From: Celeribacter arenosi
GTDB lineage: Bacteria > Pseudomonadota > Alphaproteobacteria > Rhodobacterales > Rhodobacteraceae
Assembly: GCF_039539485.1 (NCBI RefSeq)
Contig: NZ_BAABDF010000001.1
Coordinates: 186,001-250,000, forward strand
Reading direction: 5' to 3'
Length of the DNA: 64,000 nt
The position numbers were made by a program, and so were the translations under genes. The notes beneath the pieces are model-generated. The model searched no databases. It worked only from the letters and a program-made list of their open reading frames with translations, and was not told the origin of the DNA. This document shows positions 31,436 through 40,973 of the stretch, in pieces (position 1 is the first letter of the stretch; every line of letters starts with the position of its first letter).

Positions 31436-33235
31436 ATGCGCACACCGCTCCGTCCGCTCACACGTATCCTGAAAGCCCGCCAGACCGGCGAAAACCCTGA
31501 CGCGATCGAGCGGGAAAACCGCCGCCTGCGACATGAGGAAATGAGAGACCGTGCGCGCCTGCGCGCCGAGGGTCGGTTGATCGTCATGGGGCTGTGCTTT
31601 GTTTCGGCCTTTGTCGTGGTCGGGTTGAAAATGGGTCAGGTCGCCACATCCGTGCCCGAAGAGCCACGCGCCGCCGCATCCGGTACACCCATTCTCGCGC
31701 AGCGCGCCGATATCGTTGACCGCAAAGGGCGCATTCTGGCGACAAACCGCACCACGAACAGCCTCTATGCCCAACCCCATCAGATGGTGGACCCCCTGCA
31801 CGCGGCCAAGGAGCTGGCGCGGATTTTCCCCGATCTCGATCAGGACCGGTTGATCTCCGATTTCACAGGAACGCGTAAGTTCCTCTGGATCAAAAAGAAA
31901 ATTGCGCCCGAACAGCAGCAGGCCGTACATGACATCGGCGAGCCTGGACTGCTCTTTGGCCCGCGCGAAGAGCGCCTCTATCCGAACGGAAAGCTGGCCG
32001 CACATTTGCTCGGCGGGACGAAATTCGGCCGTGAGGGCGTGATGAGCGCGGAGATCGTCGGGCAGTCGGGGGTGGAGAAATTCGCCGACGAATACCTGCG
32101 CGATCCGGCAAATGGCGACAAACCGCTGCAGCTTTCGATTGATTTGACCGTCCAATCCACAATCCGCGAAGTTCTTTATGGCGGCATGTTGATGCTGGAT
32201 GCCAAAGGGGCGGCGGCGGTTCTGATGGATGCCAACAGCGGTGAGATCGTGTCGATGGTCTCGCTGCCGGATTTCGACCCCAACTCGCGCCCTGAGTATT
32301 TCGAGGGCAACAACCCGGCCGACAATCCGCGCTTTAACCGCGCCGTGCAGGGTGTGTACGAACTCGGCTCGACCTTTAAAATCTTTGCTGCCGCACAGGC
32401 GATGGAACTCGGGCTGGCAAACCCCGGCACGCAGATCCCCGCAACGCCGCCGTTCCGGTGGGGCAAACACAAGATCGGCGAATTCGAAGGCCACAACTAT
32501 GGCCCCACGCTGTCCCTTCGCGACATGATCGTTAAATCCTCCAACGTGGCAACGGCGCATGTGGCCCAGCAGATCGGCGTCACCCGCCAGCAGGACTTTT
32601 TGAAATCGCTCGGCTTTTTCGACCCTGTGCCAATCGAACTTTCCGAGGCGCCATCGGCCAAGCCGCTACTGCCGCCCCGTTGGTCCGAACTCTCGACCTT
32701 GACGATTGCCTTCGGTCACGGATTGTCCGCATCGCCCCTGCATCTGGCGACCGCATATGCGTCGTTGCTGAACGGGGGAACTCAGGTCACCCCCACCTTG
32801 GTCAAACGCACAGGCTACGTCGAAAAGGGGCCGCGCGTTGTGCGCTCCGAGGTGTCCGAGGCGTCGCGCCAGATGTTGCGCGCAGTGGTTTCCGAACCCG
32901 AAGGGACGGCCAATTTCGCCGAGGTCGTGGGCTATCAGGTCGCGGGTAAAACCGGCACGGCGGATAAGCCGCGCGAAAACGGCAAAGGGTATTACCCCGA
33001 CAAGACGATCACGACCTTCGCCTCGGTCTTTCCCGCCGATAAACCGCGCTACATTCTCGTGGTGACATTGGATGAGCCGACCGAAACCACCGGTGCAAAA
33101 CCCCGTCGAACCGCAGGTTGGACCGCCGTTCCTGTTGCCGCAGAGATTATTCGTCGCGCGGCGCCGCTCATGGGACTGCGACCCGAGATTGAATCCCGCC
33201 CCCAAGCTGCGCTAACACTGACATCAACACACTAA
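31436..33235 (+). CDS. ftsI: Peptidoglycan transpeptidase FtsI (PBP3)
   Basis: The 599-residue class B penicillin-binding protein makes septal cross-links. It has a cytoplasmic N-terminus, TM helix at about 45-65 (LIVMGLCFVSAFVVVGL), pedestal domain (QRADIVDRKGRILATN) and transpeptidase domain. The catalytic SxxK is in LGSTFKIFAAAQAM, the SxN in VKSSNVATAHVA, and KTG in VAGKTGTADKP. It begins 2 nt after the ftsL stop. Confidence 0.96.
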   Translation: MRTPLRPLTRILKARQTGENPDAIERENRRLRHEEMRDRARLRAEGRLIVMGLCFVSAFVVVGLKMGQVATSVPEEPRAAASGTPILAQRADIVDRKGRILATNRTTNSLYAQPHQMVDPLHAAKELARIFPDLDQDRLISDFTGTRKFLWIKKKIAPEQQQAVHDIGEPGLLFGPREERLYPNGKLAAHLLGGTKFGREGVMSAEIVGQSGVEKFADEYLRDPANGDKPLQLSIDLTVQSTIREVLYGGMLMLDAKGAAAVLMDANSGEIVSMVSLPDFDPNSRPEYFEGNNPADNPRFNRAVQGVYELGSTFKIFAAAQAMELGLANPGTQIPATPPFRWGKHKIGEFEGHNYGPTLSLRDMIVKSSNVATAHVAQQIGVTRQQDFLKSLGFFDPVPIELSEAPSAKPLLPPRWSELSTLTIAFGHGLSASPLHLATAYASLLNGGTQVTPTLVKRTGYVEKGPRVVRSEVSEASRQMLRAVVSEPEGTANFAEVVGYQVAGKTGTADKPRENGKGYYPDKTITTFASVFPADKPRYILVVTLDEPTETTGAKPRRTAGWTAVPVAAEIIRRAAPLMGLRPEIESRPQAALTLTSTH

Positions 33236-33262
33236 AAACAATATGCGGGGCACGCGCGGGGA

Positions 33263-34735
33263 ATGTTGAAGCATCTTTCAGAGCTTGGTTTGACCGCACA
33301 GGGCGGGCGTGAGGTCCATATTACGGGCCTCTCTGTGGACAGTCGTCAAACCCGCGAAGGCCACCTGTTTGCCGCCCTCCCGGGCGCACGCGTGCACGGG
33401 GCGGAGTTTGTTCAATTTGCACTGCGCATGGGCGCGCGGGCGGTTTTAACCGATCCCGAAGGCGCACGGATCGCGGCCGAGGCGATCGAGGCCCATGATC
33501 CCGCCCTGATCGTCGTCGAAGACCCCCGGCAAGCATTGGCCTATGCCGCCGCGCTTTATTTCGGGCGTCAACCGGCGGCGATGGTGGCCGTGACGGGGAC
33601 GAACGGAAAAACCTCTGTCGCCACGTTCACACGCCAGATTTGGCAGCAACTGGGTCAGCGCGCGATCAATATCGGCACCACGGGTGTGGAAGGGGACTGG
33701 CACGCGCCAAGCCCGCATACGACGCCTGAGCCGATCACATTGCACGGCATGCTGGCCGAGGCCGCCGATCATGGAGTGACCCACGGCGCTATGGAGGCGT
33801 CGAGCCACGGGTTGGCGCAGAGGCGTCTGGACGGGGTTCGTCTGCTTGCGGCAGCGTTCACGAATTTTACCCAAGACCATCTCGACTACCACGCAACATT
33901 CGAGGCCTATTTTGCGGCGAAGGCGGGGCTTTTCACCCGCGTTTTGCCTGAAGACGGCGTGGCGGTGGTCAATATTGATGACCCCAAGGGGGTTGAGCTC
34001 GAAGGACTTTGTGCCGAGCGCGGGATTGATGTGATGCGTGTCGGGCGATCGGAGCCTGCGGACCTGCGCGTTGTGGGCCAGCGGTTTGATCAGACCGGTC
34101 AGGATTTGCGGGTCGATTTCGTGGGCAACATTCACCAGATCCGTCTCGACCTCATCGGTGGTTTTCAGGCGGAAAACGTGATGGTGGCGGCCGGACTGGT
34201 TATGGCCAGTGGCGCGGACCCCGAAGAGGTCTTTTCCTGCCTGCCGGAGTTAAAGGGTGTGCGCGGGCGCATGGAACTGGCCGCTACGCGCGAAAACGGC
34301 GCGGCGATATTCGTGGATTATGCCCATACGCCCGATGCCGTCGCGACCGCGATTTCCGCTCTGCGCCCCCATGTGATGGGCCGGATCGTGGCCATTGTCG
34401 GGGCGGGTGGGGATCGTGATCGCACCAAACGCCCCTTGATGGGCAAGGCGGCGGCGGAGGCTGCCGATATCGTGATTGTCACCGACGATAATCCGCGCTC
34501 CGAAGATCCCGCGTCGATCCGCGCAGAGGTTCTGGTGGGTGCGCCCGATGCGATTGAGGTGGGCGATCGCGCCGAGGCGATCCTGCGCGGCGTGGACGCG
34601 CTGCAGCCCGGGGATGCCTTGCTGATCTGTGGCAAAGGGCACGAAAGCGGTCAGATCGTGGGCGAAGATGTGTTCCCCTTTGATGATGTGGAACAGGCCT
34701 CCATCGCGGTTGCTGCGCTCGACGGTGCGCTGTGA
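33263..34735 (+). CDS. murE: UDP-MurNAc-tripeptide synthetase
   Basis: The 490-residue Mur ligase adds the third amino acid of the stem peptide. Walker A is VAVTGTNGKTSVATFTRQ (about residue 110), Mur ligase central motifs include EASSHGLAQRRLDG and FTNFTQDHLDYH, and DDNPRSEDP near residue 410 carries the DNPR signature of meso-diaminopimelate specificity. The stop overlaps the murF GTG. Confidence 0.96.
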   Translation: MLKHLSELGLTAQGGREVHITGLSVDSRQTREGHLFAALPGARVHGAEFVQFALRMGARAVLTDPEGARIAAEAIEAHDPALIVVEDPRQALAYAAALYFGRQPAAMVAVTGTNGKTSVATFTRQIWQQLGQRAINIGTTGVEGDWHAPSPHTTPEPITLHGMLAEAADHGVTHGAMEASSHGLAQRRLDGVRLLAAAFTNFTQDHLDYHATFEAYFAAKAGLFTRVLPEDGVAVVNIDDPKGVELEGLCAERGIDVMRVGRSEPADLRVVGQRFDQTGQDLRVDFVGNIHQIRLDLIGGFQAENVMVAAGLVMASGADPEEVFSCLPELKGVRGRMELAATRENGAAIFVDYAHTPDAVATAISALRPHVMGRIVAIVGAGGDRDRTKRPLMGKAAAEAADIVIVTDDNPRSEDPASIRAEVLVGAPDAIEVGDRAEAILRGVDALQPGDALLICGKGHESGQIVGEDVFPFDDVEQASIAVAALDGAL

Positions 34736-36135
34736 GCGTGCTCTGGACGTCAGATGACGCCGTCGCGGCGACGGGCGGTCGTGCGACGCGCGCCTTTGAG
34801 GTCAACGGGGTCTCCATCGACACGCGGACCATTCAGCCCGGTGATTTGTTTGTCGCGCTGCAGGCCGCGCGTGACGGGCATGATTTTGTCGCGCAGGCGT
34901 TGGAAAAGGGGGCAGGCGCGGCATTGGTGTCGCGGGTGCCCGACGGTGTGGGTGATGACGCGCCACTGTTGATTGTGGATGATGTTTTGGGTGCTCTGGA
35001 ACGGCTCGGCGCTGCGGCGCGCGCGCGGGTGCGGGGCAAAGTTGTGGCGGTCACCGGATCCGTCGGCAAAACATCGACCAAGGAAATGCTACGTGCGATG
35101 CTCGCCCCTCAGGGCGCGACCCATGCCGCGGAGGCGAGTTACAACAACCATTGGGGTGTGCCGCTCACGCTGGCGCGCATGCCCGCTGACACGGATTTCG
35201 CCGTGATCGAAATCGGTATGAACCATCCCGGAGAAATCGGCCCGCTTGCACGGCTTGCGCGCCCGGATGTTGCAATGATCACGACCATCGCGCCTGCGCA
35301 TTTGGCGGCATTTGACGATATCTCCGGCATTGCGCGAGAAAAATCGGCGATTTTCGAAGGATTGGTCGATGGCGGCGCGGCCGTATTTCACGGAGACCTC
35401 GAAACCACGCCGATCCTTGCGGATGCGTGGAATGGTACGGCGCTGAGTTTCGGCGAAGGCGATGCCAATTCGGTGCGTGTGGATGATATCCGGCTCTTGG
35501 ACGGCGATGCGACAGCGCGCGTTACGGTTGATGGTGCTGCCTATCCGGTTCGCCTGTCGACCTCTGGTCGGCATTTCCTGACCAATGCTGCCGGATGTCT
35601 GGCCGTGGCGCAGTTGCTCGGCGTGGACATGACACGCGCGGCGGCGGATTTGTCGCGTTGGGACCCGCCGTCGGGGCGCGGTGCGCGCGGGACGGTGCAA
35701 TTGCCTTTGGGTGGTACGCTCGATCTGATCGATGATGCGTTCAATGCAAACCCGACGTCCATGTCTGCGGCGCTCGAAGTATTGGCGGCGGCGCGCCCTG
35801 AAGGGTCGGGGCGACGTGTTGCGATCCTTGGAGATATGCTCGAACTCGGTGAGGATGAGCGCGCGATCCATGCAGGGCTGGCGGCTCTGCCGTGGTTTGC
35901 CACAATTGATGTGGTCCATACCGTTGGCCCGCTGATGAGTGGTTTGCACAATGCTCTCGCGCCGAAGACGGCGGGGGTCCATGTCGAAACCGCAGAGGAA
36001 ATGCGTTCCATGCTCGGGACACTGGTCGTGTCGGGCGATATCGTGCTCGTCAAAGGGTCAAAGGGGTCCAAAGTCAGCGTTCTGGTTGACGCGATCCGGC
36101 AATTGGGGCAACCGCTGCCCGATAAGAAACTGTAA
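34732..36135 (+). CDS. murF: UDP-MurNAc-tripeptide-D-Ala-D-Ala ligase
   Basis: The 467-residue Mur ligase adds D-Ala-D-Ala. Motifs: VSIDTRTIQPGDLFVAL, VAVTGSVGKTSTKEMLRAML, SYNNHWGVPLTL, EIGMNHPGEI, DDAFNANPTSM and AILGDMLELGEDE. The GTG start at 34732 overlaps the murE stop by 4 bp, indicating translational coupling. Confidence 0.96.
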   Translation: MSVLWTSDDAVAATGGRATRAFEVNGVSIDTRTIQPGDLFVALQAARDGHDFVAQALEKGAGAALVSRVPDGVGDDAPLLIVDDVLGALERLGAAARARVRGKVVAVTGSVGKTSTKEMLRAMLAPQGATHAAEASYNNHWGVPLTLARMPADTDFAVIEIGMNHPGEIGPLARLARPDVAMITTIAPAHLAAFDDISGIAREKSAIFEGLVDGGAAVFHGDLETTPILADAWNGTALSFGEGDANSVRVDDIRLLDGDATARVTVDGAAYPVRLSTSGRHFLTNAAGCLAVAQLLGVDMTRAAADLSRWDPPSGRGARGTVQLPLGGTLDLIDDAFNANPTSMSAALEVLAAARPEGSGRRVAILGDMLELGEDERAIHAGLAALPWFATIDVVHTVGPLMSGLHNALAPKTAGVHVETAEEMRSMLGTLVVSGDIVLVKGSKGSKVSVLVDAIRQLGQPLPDKKL

Positions 36136-36145
36136 GGACACGAGT

Positions 36146-37228
36146 ATGCTCTACTGGTTGACGGAATTGTCGGATGGCGGGGACTTCTTTAACCTGTTTC
36201 GCTACATCACCATGCGTTCGGGTGGGGCGTTTTTCACATCGCTCATTCTCGCGATGGTGTTTGGTCGTCCGTTGATCGACATGCTGCGCCGCCGTCAGGG
36301 CAAAGGACAGCCGATCCGTGATGACGGTCCCGAAAGCCATTTCGTGAAGGCGGGGACGCCGACTATGGGCGGGCTATTGATCCTCGTGACACTGATGGCC
36401 TCGACGCTGCTCTGGGCGCGTCTGGATAACCCCTATGTGTGGATCGTGATCTTCGTCACCCTGTCTTATGGCGCTATCGGTTTTGCCGATGACTATGCGA
36501 AAGTGTCCAAGGCGAATACCAAAGGCGTGTCGTCGCGCGTGCGTCTCCTTTTGGGGTTCCTGATTGCGGCCATCGCGGCCATTTGGGCCTCTTCGGTGCA
36601 CCCCGACGAATTGGTGAACCGCCTCGCATTGCCGATTTTCAAAGACGTGTTGCTCAATCTGTCGTTCTTCTTCGTGCCCTTCGCGATGATCGTGATCGTG
36701 GGGGCCGCGAATGCGGTTAACCTCACGGACGGGTTGGACGGGTTGGCGATTATGCCTGTGATGATCGCGGCAGGGACGCTAGGTGCGATTGCCTATGTCG
36801 TGGGCCGCGTCGACTTTACCGACTATCTCGGCCTGCATTACGTGCCCGGCACGGGGGAGATCCTCGTGTTTACGGCGGCGCTGATCGGCGGGGGATTGGG
36901 GTTTTTGTGGTTTAACGCGCCGCCCGCTGCGGTGTTTATGGGCGATACCGGATCGCTGGCATTGGGTGGTGCGCTCGGCGCAATTGCAGTGGCCACAAAG
37001 CACGAGATTGTTCTGGCCATTGTCGGCGGGTTGTTCGTGGTCGAGGCGCTGTCCGTTATTATTCAGGTGCTCTATTTCAAACGCACAGGCAAACGCGTTT
37101 TCCTCATGGCGCCGATCCATCACCATTATGAGAAAAAGGGCTGGTCCGAGCCGACCATCGTGATCCGTTTCTGGATCATTTCGCTGGTGCTCGCGCTGGT
37201 CGGCCTTGCGACATTGAAGCTGCGCTAG
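36146..37228 (+). CDS. mraY: Phospho-MurNAc-pentapeptide transferase
   Basis: The 360-residue polytopic enzyme makes lipid I on undecaprenyl phosphate at the inner membrane. About ten TM helices, the motifs GTPTMGGLLIL, GFADDYAKV, NAVNLTDGLDGLA, FMGDTGSLALG, and the C-terminal APIHHHYEKKGWSEP are all visible. It starts 10 nt after murF with AAGGA upstream. Confidence 0.97.
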   Translation: MLYWLTELSDGGDFFNLFRYITMRSGGAFFTSLILAMVFGRPLIDMLRRRQGKGQPIRDDGPESHFVKAGTPTMGGLLILVTLMASTLLWARLDNPYVWIVIFVTLSYGAIGFADDYAKVSKANTKGVSSRVRLLLGFLIAAIAAIWASSVHPDELVNRLALPIFKDVLLNLSFFFVPFAMIVIVGAANAVNLTDGLDGLAIMPVMIAAGTLGAIAYVVGRVDFTDYLGLHYVPGTGEILVFTAALIGGGLGFLWFNAPPAAVFMGDTGSLALGGALGAIAVATKHEIVLAIVGGLFVVEALSVIIQVLYFKRTGKRVFLMAPIHHHYEKKGWSEPTIVIRFWIISLVLALVGLATLKLR

Positions 37229-37270
37229 GCGGCGCGGTTTTTCGAACGTAACAAAAGAGAGGCGCGCGCC

Positions 37271-38665
37271 ATGATCCCGGTTGTGGGCTACGAAGGTCGT
37301 AAGGTTGCAGTGCTCGGGCTCGGGCGTTCCGGTATTTCGGCGGCGCGCAGTTTGGTCGCCGGCGGTGCCGAGGCGCTGTGTTGGGACGATAGCGTGGAGG
37401 CCCGTGATCGCGCCGCAGCCGAGGGTTTCACGATCCATGACCTGACCCGCGCGGGGGCATTTGATAGTGTCGCCTGTCTCGTCGTTAGTCCGGGTATTCC
37501 CCATCTCTACCCCGAACCGAACCGTGTGATCGCCGCCGCCTGGGAGGCAGGTGTGCCGGTCGATAACGACATCGGTCTGTTTTTCCGCTCGCTCGGGCAG
37601 GGGGACTGGATGGACCATGACACGCCGCCCCGCGTAATTGCGGTGACGGGGTCGAACGGGAAATCCACCACGGCGGCGCTCATCCATCACATCTTTAGCG
37701 AGGTCGGTGTTCCTAGCCAGTTGGCGGGTAACATCGGGCGTGGTGTTCTCGATATCGAACCGCCCCATGATGGCGAGGTGATTGTGTTAGAGCTGTCGAG
37801 CTATCAGACCGATCTGGCGCGTTCGCTCACGCCGGATGTGGCGGTTTTCACCAATCTTTCGCCCGATCACCTCGACCGCCATGGCGGCATGGGCGGGTAT
37901 TTCGCCGCCAAACGGCGCCTGTTCGCCGAAGGCGGACCGGATCGCTGCGTGATCGGCGTGGATGAACCCGAGGGGCGCTATCTCGCCAACCAGTTGGTCG
38001 AGGGGCTGGAGGACAGTCGCCTCATCCGGATTTCAGCGGGCCAGAAGCTCGTTCACGGGTGGAGCGTGTTTGCGCGCAAAGGGTTCCTGTCGGAGTGGCG
38101 CAAGGGTCGCCAATCTGTGTCGATTGATCTGCGTGCCATGGACGGGTTGCCCGGTGCCCACAACCACCAGAACGCCTGTGCAGCCTACAGCGCGGCGCGT
38201 GCGCTAAACCTCGGACCGCGTCAAATCGAGACGGCGCTGGCGTCCTTCAAAGGGCTGCCGCACCGGTCCCAGTTGGTAGGCGAAAAAGACGGTGTGCGGT
38301 TCGTCAATGACTCCAAGGCCACGAATGTCGATGCGGCAGCCAAAGCATTGCAGGCATTCCCGCGCATTCGCTGGATTGCGGGCGGGTTGGGGAAAGACGG
38401 CGGAATATCCGACCTCGCGCCGCATTTGGGGGCGGTGGCAAAGGCCTATCTGATCGGGTTTTCCGCGCGCGATTTCGCCCTTCAGTTGGGCGATACGCCT
38501 TATGAGATTTGCGAAACCATGGAGGTCGCGGTGGCCAAGGCGGCGGCCGAGGCCGAAGCGGGAGATACCGTTCTCCTCGCGCCTGCGGCAGCATCGTTCG
38601 ACCAGTATCCAAACTTTGAAAAGCGCGGCGAGGACTTCACCGCGCAGGTCGAGGCGTTGCTCTGA
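37271..38665 (+). CDS. murD: UDP-MurNAc-L-alanine:D-glutamate ligase
   Basis: The 464-residue Mur ligase adds D-Glu. The N-terminal Rossmann domain has VLGLGRSGISAARSL, Walker A VIAVTGSNGKSTTAALIHHIF, then FTNLSPDHLDRHGGM and the C-terminal FVNDSKATNVDA. Its stop lies 4 nt from the stop of the convergent ldh gene. Confidence 0.96.
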   Translation: MIPVVGYEGRKVAVLGLGRSGISAARSLVAGGAEALCWDDSVEARDRAAAEGFTIHDLTRAGAFDSVACLVVSPGIPHLYPEPNRVIAAAWEAGVPVDNDIGLFFRSLGQGDWMDHDTPPRVIAVTGSNGKSTTAALIHHIFSEVGVPSQLAGNIGRGVLDIEPPHDGEVIVLELSSYQTDLARSLTPDVAVFTNLSPDHLDRHGGMGGYFAAKRRLFAEGGPDRCVIGVDEPEGRYLANQLVEGLEDSRLIRISAGQKLVHGWSVFARKGFLSEWRKGRQSVSIDLRAMDGLPGAHNHQNACAAYSAARALNLGPRQIETALASFKGLPHRSQLVGEKDGVRFVNDSKATNVDAAAKALQAFPRIRWIAGGLGKDGGISDLAPHLGAVAKAYLIGFSARDFALQLGDTPYEICETMEVAVAKAAAEAEAGDTVLLAPAAASFDQYPNFEKRGEDFTAQVEALL

Positions 38666-38669
38666 CGCT

Positions 38670-39602
38670 TTAGTAGTCGAGTGCGTCGAGGGTCGATTTC
38701 AGCAGGCGCGCGGAGGCCCCGAGCGCATCGTGTTCTGCGTCATCGAGTTCGGGGAAGAGGTCCGCGACCACACCCGTCGCGCCGACAATGCGCGGGATCG
38801 ACAAGGCAACATCGTGGACGCCTTCGACTTTTGGCGTGACGATGGAGACGGATTGCACGGTTTGCTCATCGCGCGAAATGGCGCGCACCAGACGTTCGAG
38901 GCCCGCGCCGATGCCATACCACGTCGCACCTTTTCCGTTGATGATCGTATAGGCGGCATTGCGCACGCCGTCGTCGATTTTCGCTTTCACATTTTCGGTT
39001 AGCGGCGATTTCATCTGGGCTGCGAATTCCTTGACCGACAGGGCGCCTGCGCGCGCAGACGACCATGCGAGAACTTCGCTGTCGCCGTGCTCGCCGAGCA
39101 CATAGGCGTGCACGGACTGCGGGGCGATGCCCAGATGCACGCCGATGAGATAGCGGAAACGCGCAGTGTCGAGGATGGTGCCAGAGCCGACTACCCGCGC
39201 CGGATCGAGACCCGACAGACGGGTTGCGATCTGGGTCATGATGTCGACGGGGTTGGTGGCCACGATCAGCACTGCATCGGGGGCTGCGCTGAGGACCTTA
39301 CCGATGATTTGGCGGAATACATCGGCGTTGCGGGCCAGCAATTGCAAACGGCTTTCGCCCGGTTTTTGCCCGACGCCGGCTGCGAGGATCACGATGCCCG
39401 CACCTTTCAGCATGTCGTAATCGCCAGCGGTCACGACCGTAGAGGAGGCAAAGGGGACGGCATGGGCGATGTCTTGGGCCTGCGCGCGGGCGAGATCGCT
39501 GTTGTAATCGACAAAGACGATTTGGCTCGCAGAGCCTTTGAGGGCGATCGCATACCCTGCTGCCGATCCGACCATTCCTGCGCCGACGATGCCGATTTTC
39601 AT
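38670..39602 (-). CDS. ldh: L-lactate dehydrogenase
   Basis: The 310-residue NAD-dependent enzyme interconverts pyruvate and L-lactate. The Rossmann start is KIGIVGAGMVGSAAGYAIAL; the substrate loop AGVGQKPGESRLQLL has Gln at the specificity position where malate dehydrogenases have Arg; the catalytic loop is YVLGEHGDSEVLAW. It sits on the opposite strand inside the dcw cluster, convergent with murD and divergent from ftsW. The long upstream extension of the frame is not family-like. Confidence 0.88.
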   Translation of the reverse strand: MKIGIVGAGMVGSAAGYAIALKGSASQIVFVDYNSDLARAQAQDIAHAVPFASSTVVTAGDYDMLKGAGIVILAAGVGQKPGESRLQLLARNADVFRQIIGKVLSAAPDAVLIVATNPVDIMTQIATRLSGLDPARVVGSGTILDTARFRYLIGVHLGIAPQSVHAYVLGEHGDSEVLAWSSARAGALSVKEFAAQMKSPLTENVKAKIDDGVRNAAYTIINGKGATWYGIGAGLERLVRAISRDEQTVQSVSIVTPKVEGVHDVALSIPRIVGATGVVADLFPELDDAEHDALGASARLLKSTLDALDY

Positions 39603-39806
39603 GTGATGTCTCCTGTCGCGTTCGCGTGACGTTAGCGCCACCATATCAGCATGGCTTGTGAAATCCATGACCCCGATCAATTCAACACAGTGAATGTCAG
39701 GCGGGCGGGCATGTAAATCCGTAGTAGCCTTGGACACAAAAAGCCGTTACTCTTTGGGGATAGACCCGCGCCAAAAGCGGGCGACGATGAGGCAGTAGGC
39801 GGTGTC

Positions 39807-40973
39807 ATGACAGAAATGGTCTATGGGTCCGTCCGCGATCAAGTGGGCGAGCCGGTTCTTCCCCGTTGGTGGCGGACGATCGATAAATGGACGCTCACAT
39901 GCGTCTTTGCGCTTTTCGGGATCGGGCTCTTGCTCGGCCTCGCGGCTTCGCCGCCGTTGGCGCAGAAAAACAATTTCGGCGACTTCTTTTATGTCCAGAG
40001 ACAGGCCTTTTTCGGCTCTGTCGCGCTCGCCATTATGGTCATGGTGACCATGATGGACCCTGCCAAAGTGCGTCGCCTCGGGGTTTTGGGCTTTGGTGGG
40101 GCGTTCATCGCGCTCGCGCTTTTGCCGTTCTTTGGTACTGACTTCGGTAAGGGTGCTGTGCGGTGGTATTCCATGGGTTTTGGCTCCGTTCAGCCCTCCG
40201 AGTTTCTTAAACCCGCATTTGTCGTCACCGCCGCGTGGCTCATGGCCGCGTCACAGGAAATCGGTGGGCCGCCGGGCCGGCTCTATTCCTTCTTTATCGC
40301 CATTGTGGTGGTCATGCTGCTCGCTCTGCAGCCGGACTTCGGGCAGGCGTCTTTGGTGCTTTTTGCGTGGGGCGTGATGTATTTCGTGGCCGGTGCACCG
40401 ATGCTTTTGCTGATCGCGATTGCCGGTGTGGTGGTGGCAGCGGGAATGTTCGCCTATGAAAACTCCGAACACTTTGCGCGCCGCATCGACGGCTTTCTCA
40501 ACCCCGACATCGATCCGACCACGCAGATTGGTTACGCGACGAATGCGATCCGCGAGGGAGGTCTCTTTGGCGTCGGCGTGGGCGAGGGGACGGTCAAGTG
40601 GTCCCTGCCTGATGCGCATACAGACTTTATCATCGCGGTCGCCGCGGAAGAATACGGGCTAATCCTCGTGTTCATCATCATCGCGCTTTACGCCACGATT
40701 TGCGTGCGCTCGCTGTGGCGGCTGATGCGTGAACGTGATCCGTTCATTCGTCTGGCGGGGACGGGGCTGGCCTGTGCCTTTGGCATTCAGGCGTTCATCA
40801 ACATGGGCGTAGCGGTGCGTTTGTTGCCCGCCAAAGGGATGACGTTGCCATTTGTGTCCTACGGCGGTTCTTCCGTCATTGCGTCGGGCATCGCGCTCGG
40901 CGCGCTATTGGCGTTCACGCGCACGCGGCCACAGGGTGAGATTGGCGACGTTCTGATCCGGCGGGGGCGCTAA
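39807..40973 (+). CDS. ftsW: Peptidoglycan glycosyltransferase FtsW
   Basis: The 388-residue SEDS-family protein with about ten TM helices polymerises lipid II at the septum together with FtsI. Motifs: FYVQRQAFFGSVALA, RWYSMGFGSVQPSEFLKPAF, ALQPDFGQASLV, AAEEYGLILVF and LPFVSYGGSSVIASGIALGA. The 204-bp gap before it, shared with the divergent ldh, must hold a promoter or the readthrough path from murD. Confidence 0.95.
   Translation: MTEMVYGSVRDQVGEPVLPRWWRTIDKWTLTCVFALFGIGLLLGLAASPPLAQKNNFGDFFYVQRQAFFGSVALAIMVMVTMMDPAKVRRLGVLGFGGAFIALALLPFFGTDFGKGAVRWYSMGFGSVQPSEFLKPAFVVTAAWLMAASQEIGGPPGRLYSFFIAIVVVMLLALQPDFGQASLVLFAWGVMYFVAGAPMLLLIAIAGVVVAAGMFAYENSEHFARRIDGFLNPDIDPTTQIGYATNAIREGGLFGVGVGEGTVKWSLPDAHTDFIIAVAAEEYGLILVFIIIALYATICVRSLWRLMRERDPFIRLAGTGLACAFGIQAFINMGVAVRLLPAKGMTLPFVSYGGSSVIASGIALGALLAFTRTRPQGEIGDVLIRRGR

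Noticed and set aside
38670..39602. Malate dehydrogenase as the identity of the reversed gene in the cluster
   Set aside because: The substrate loop has Gln (GQKPGESR) and the catalytic loop GEHGDSE, which fit lactate rather than malate dehydrogenase.
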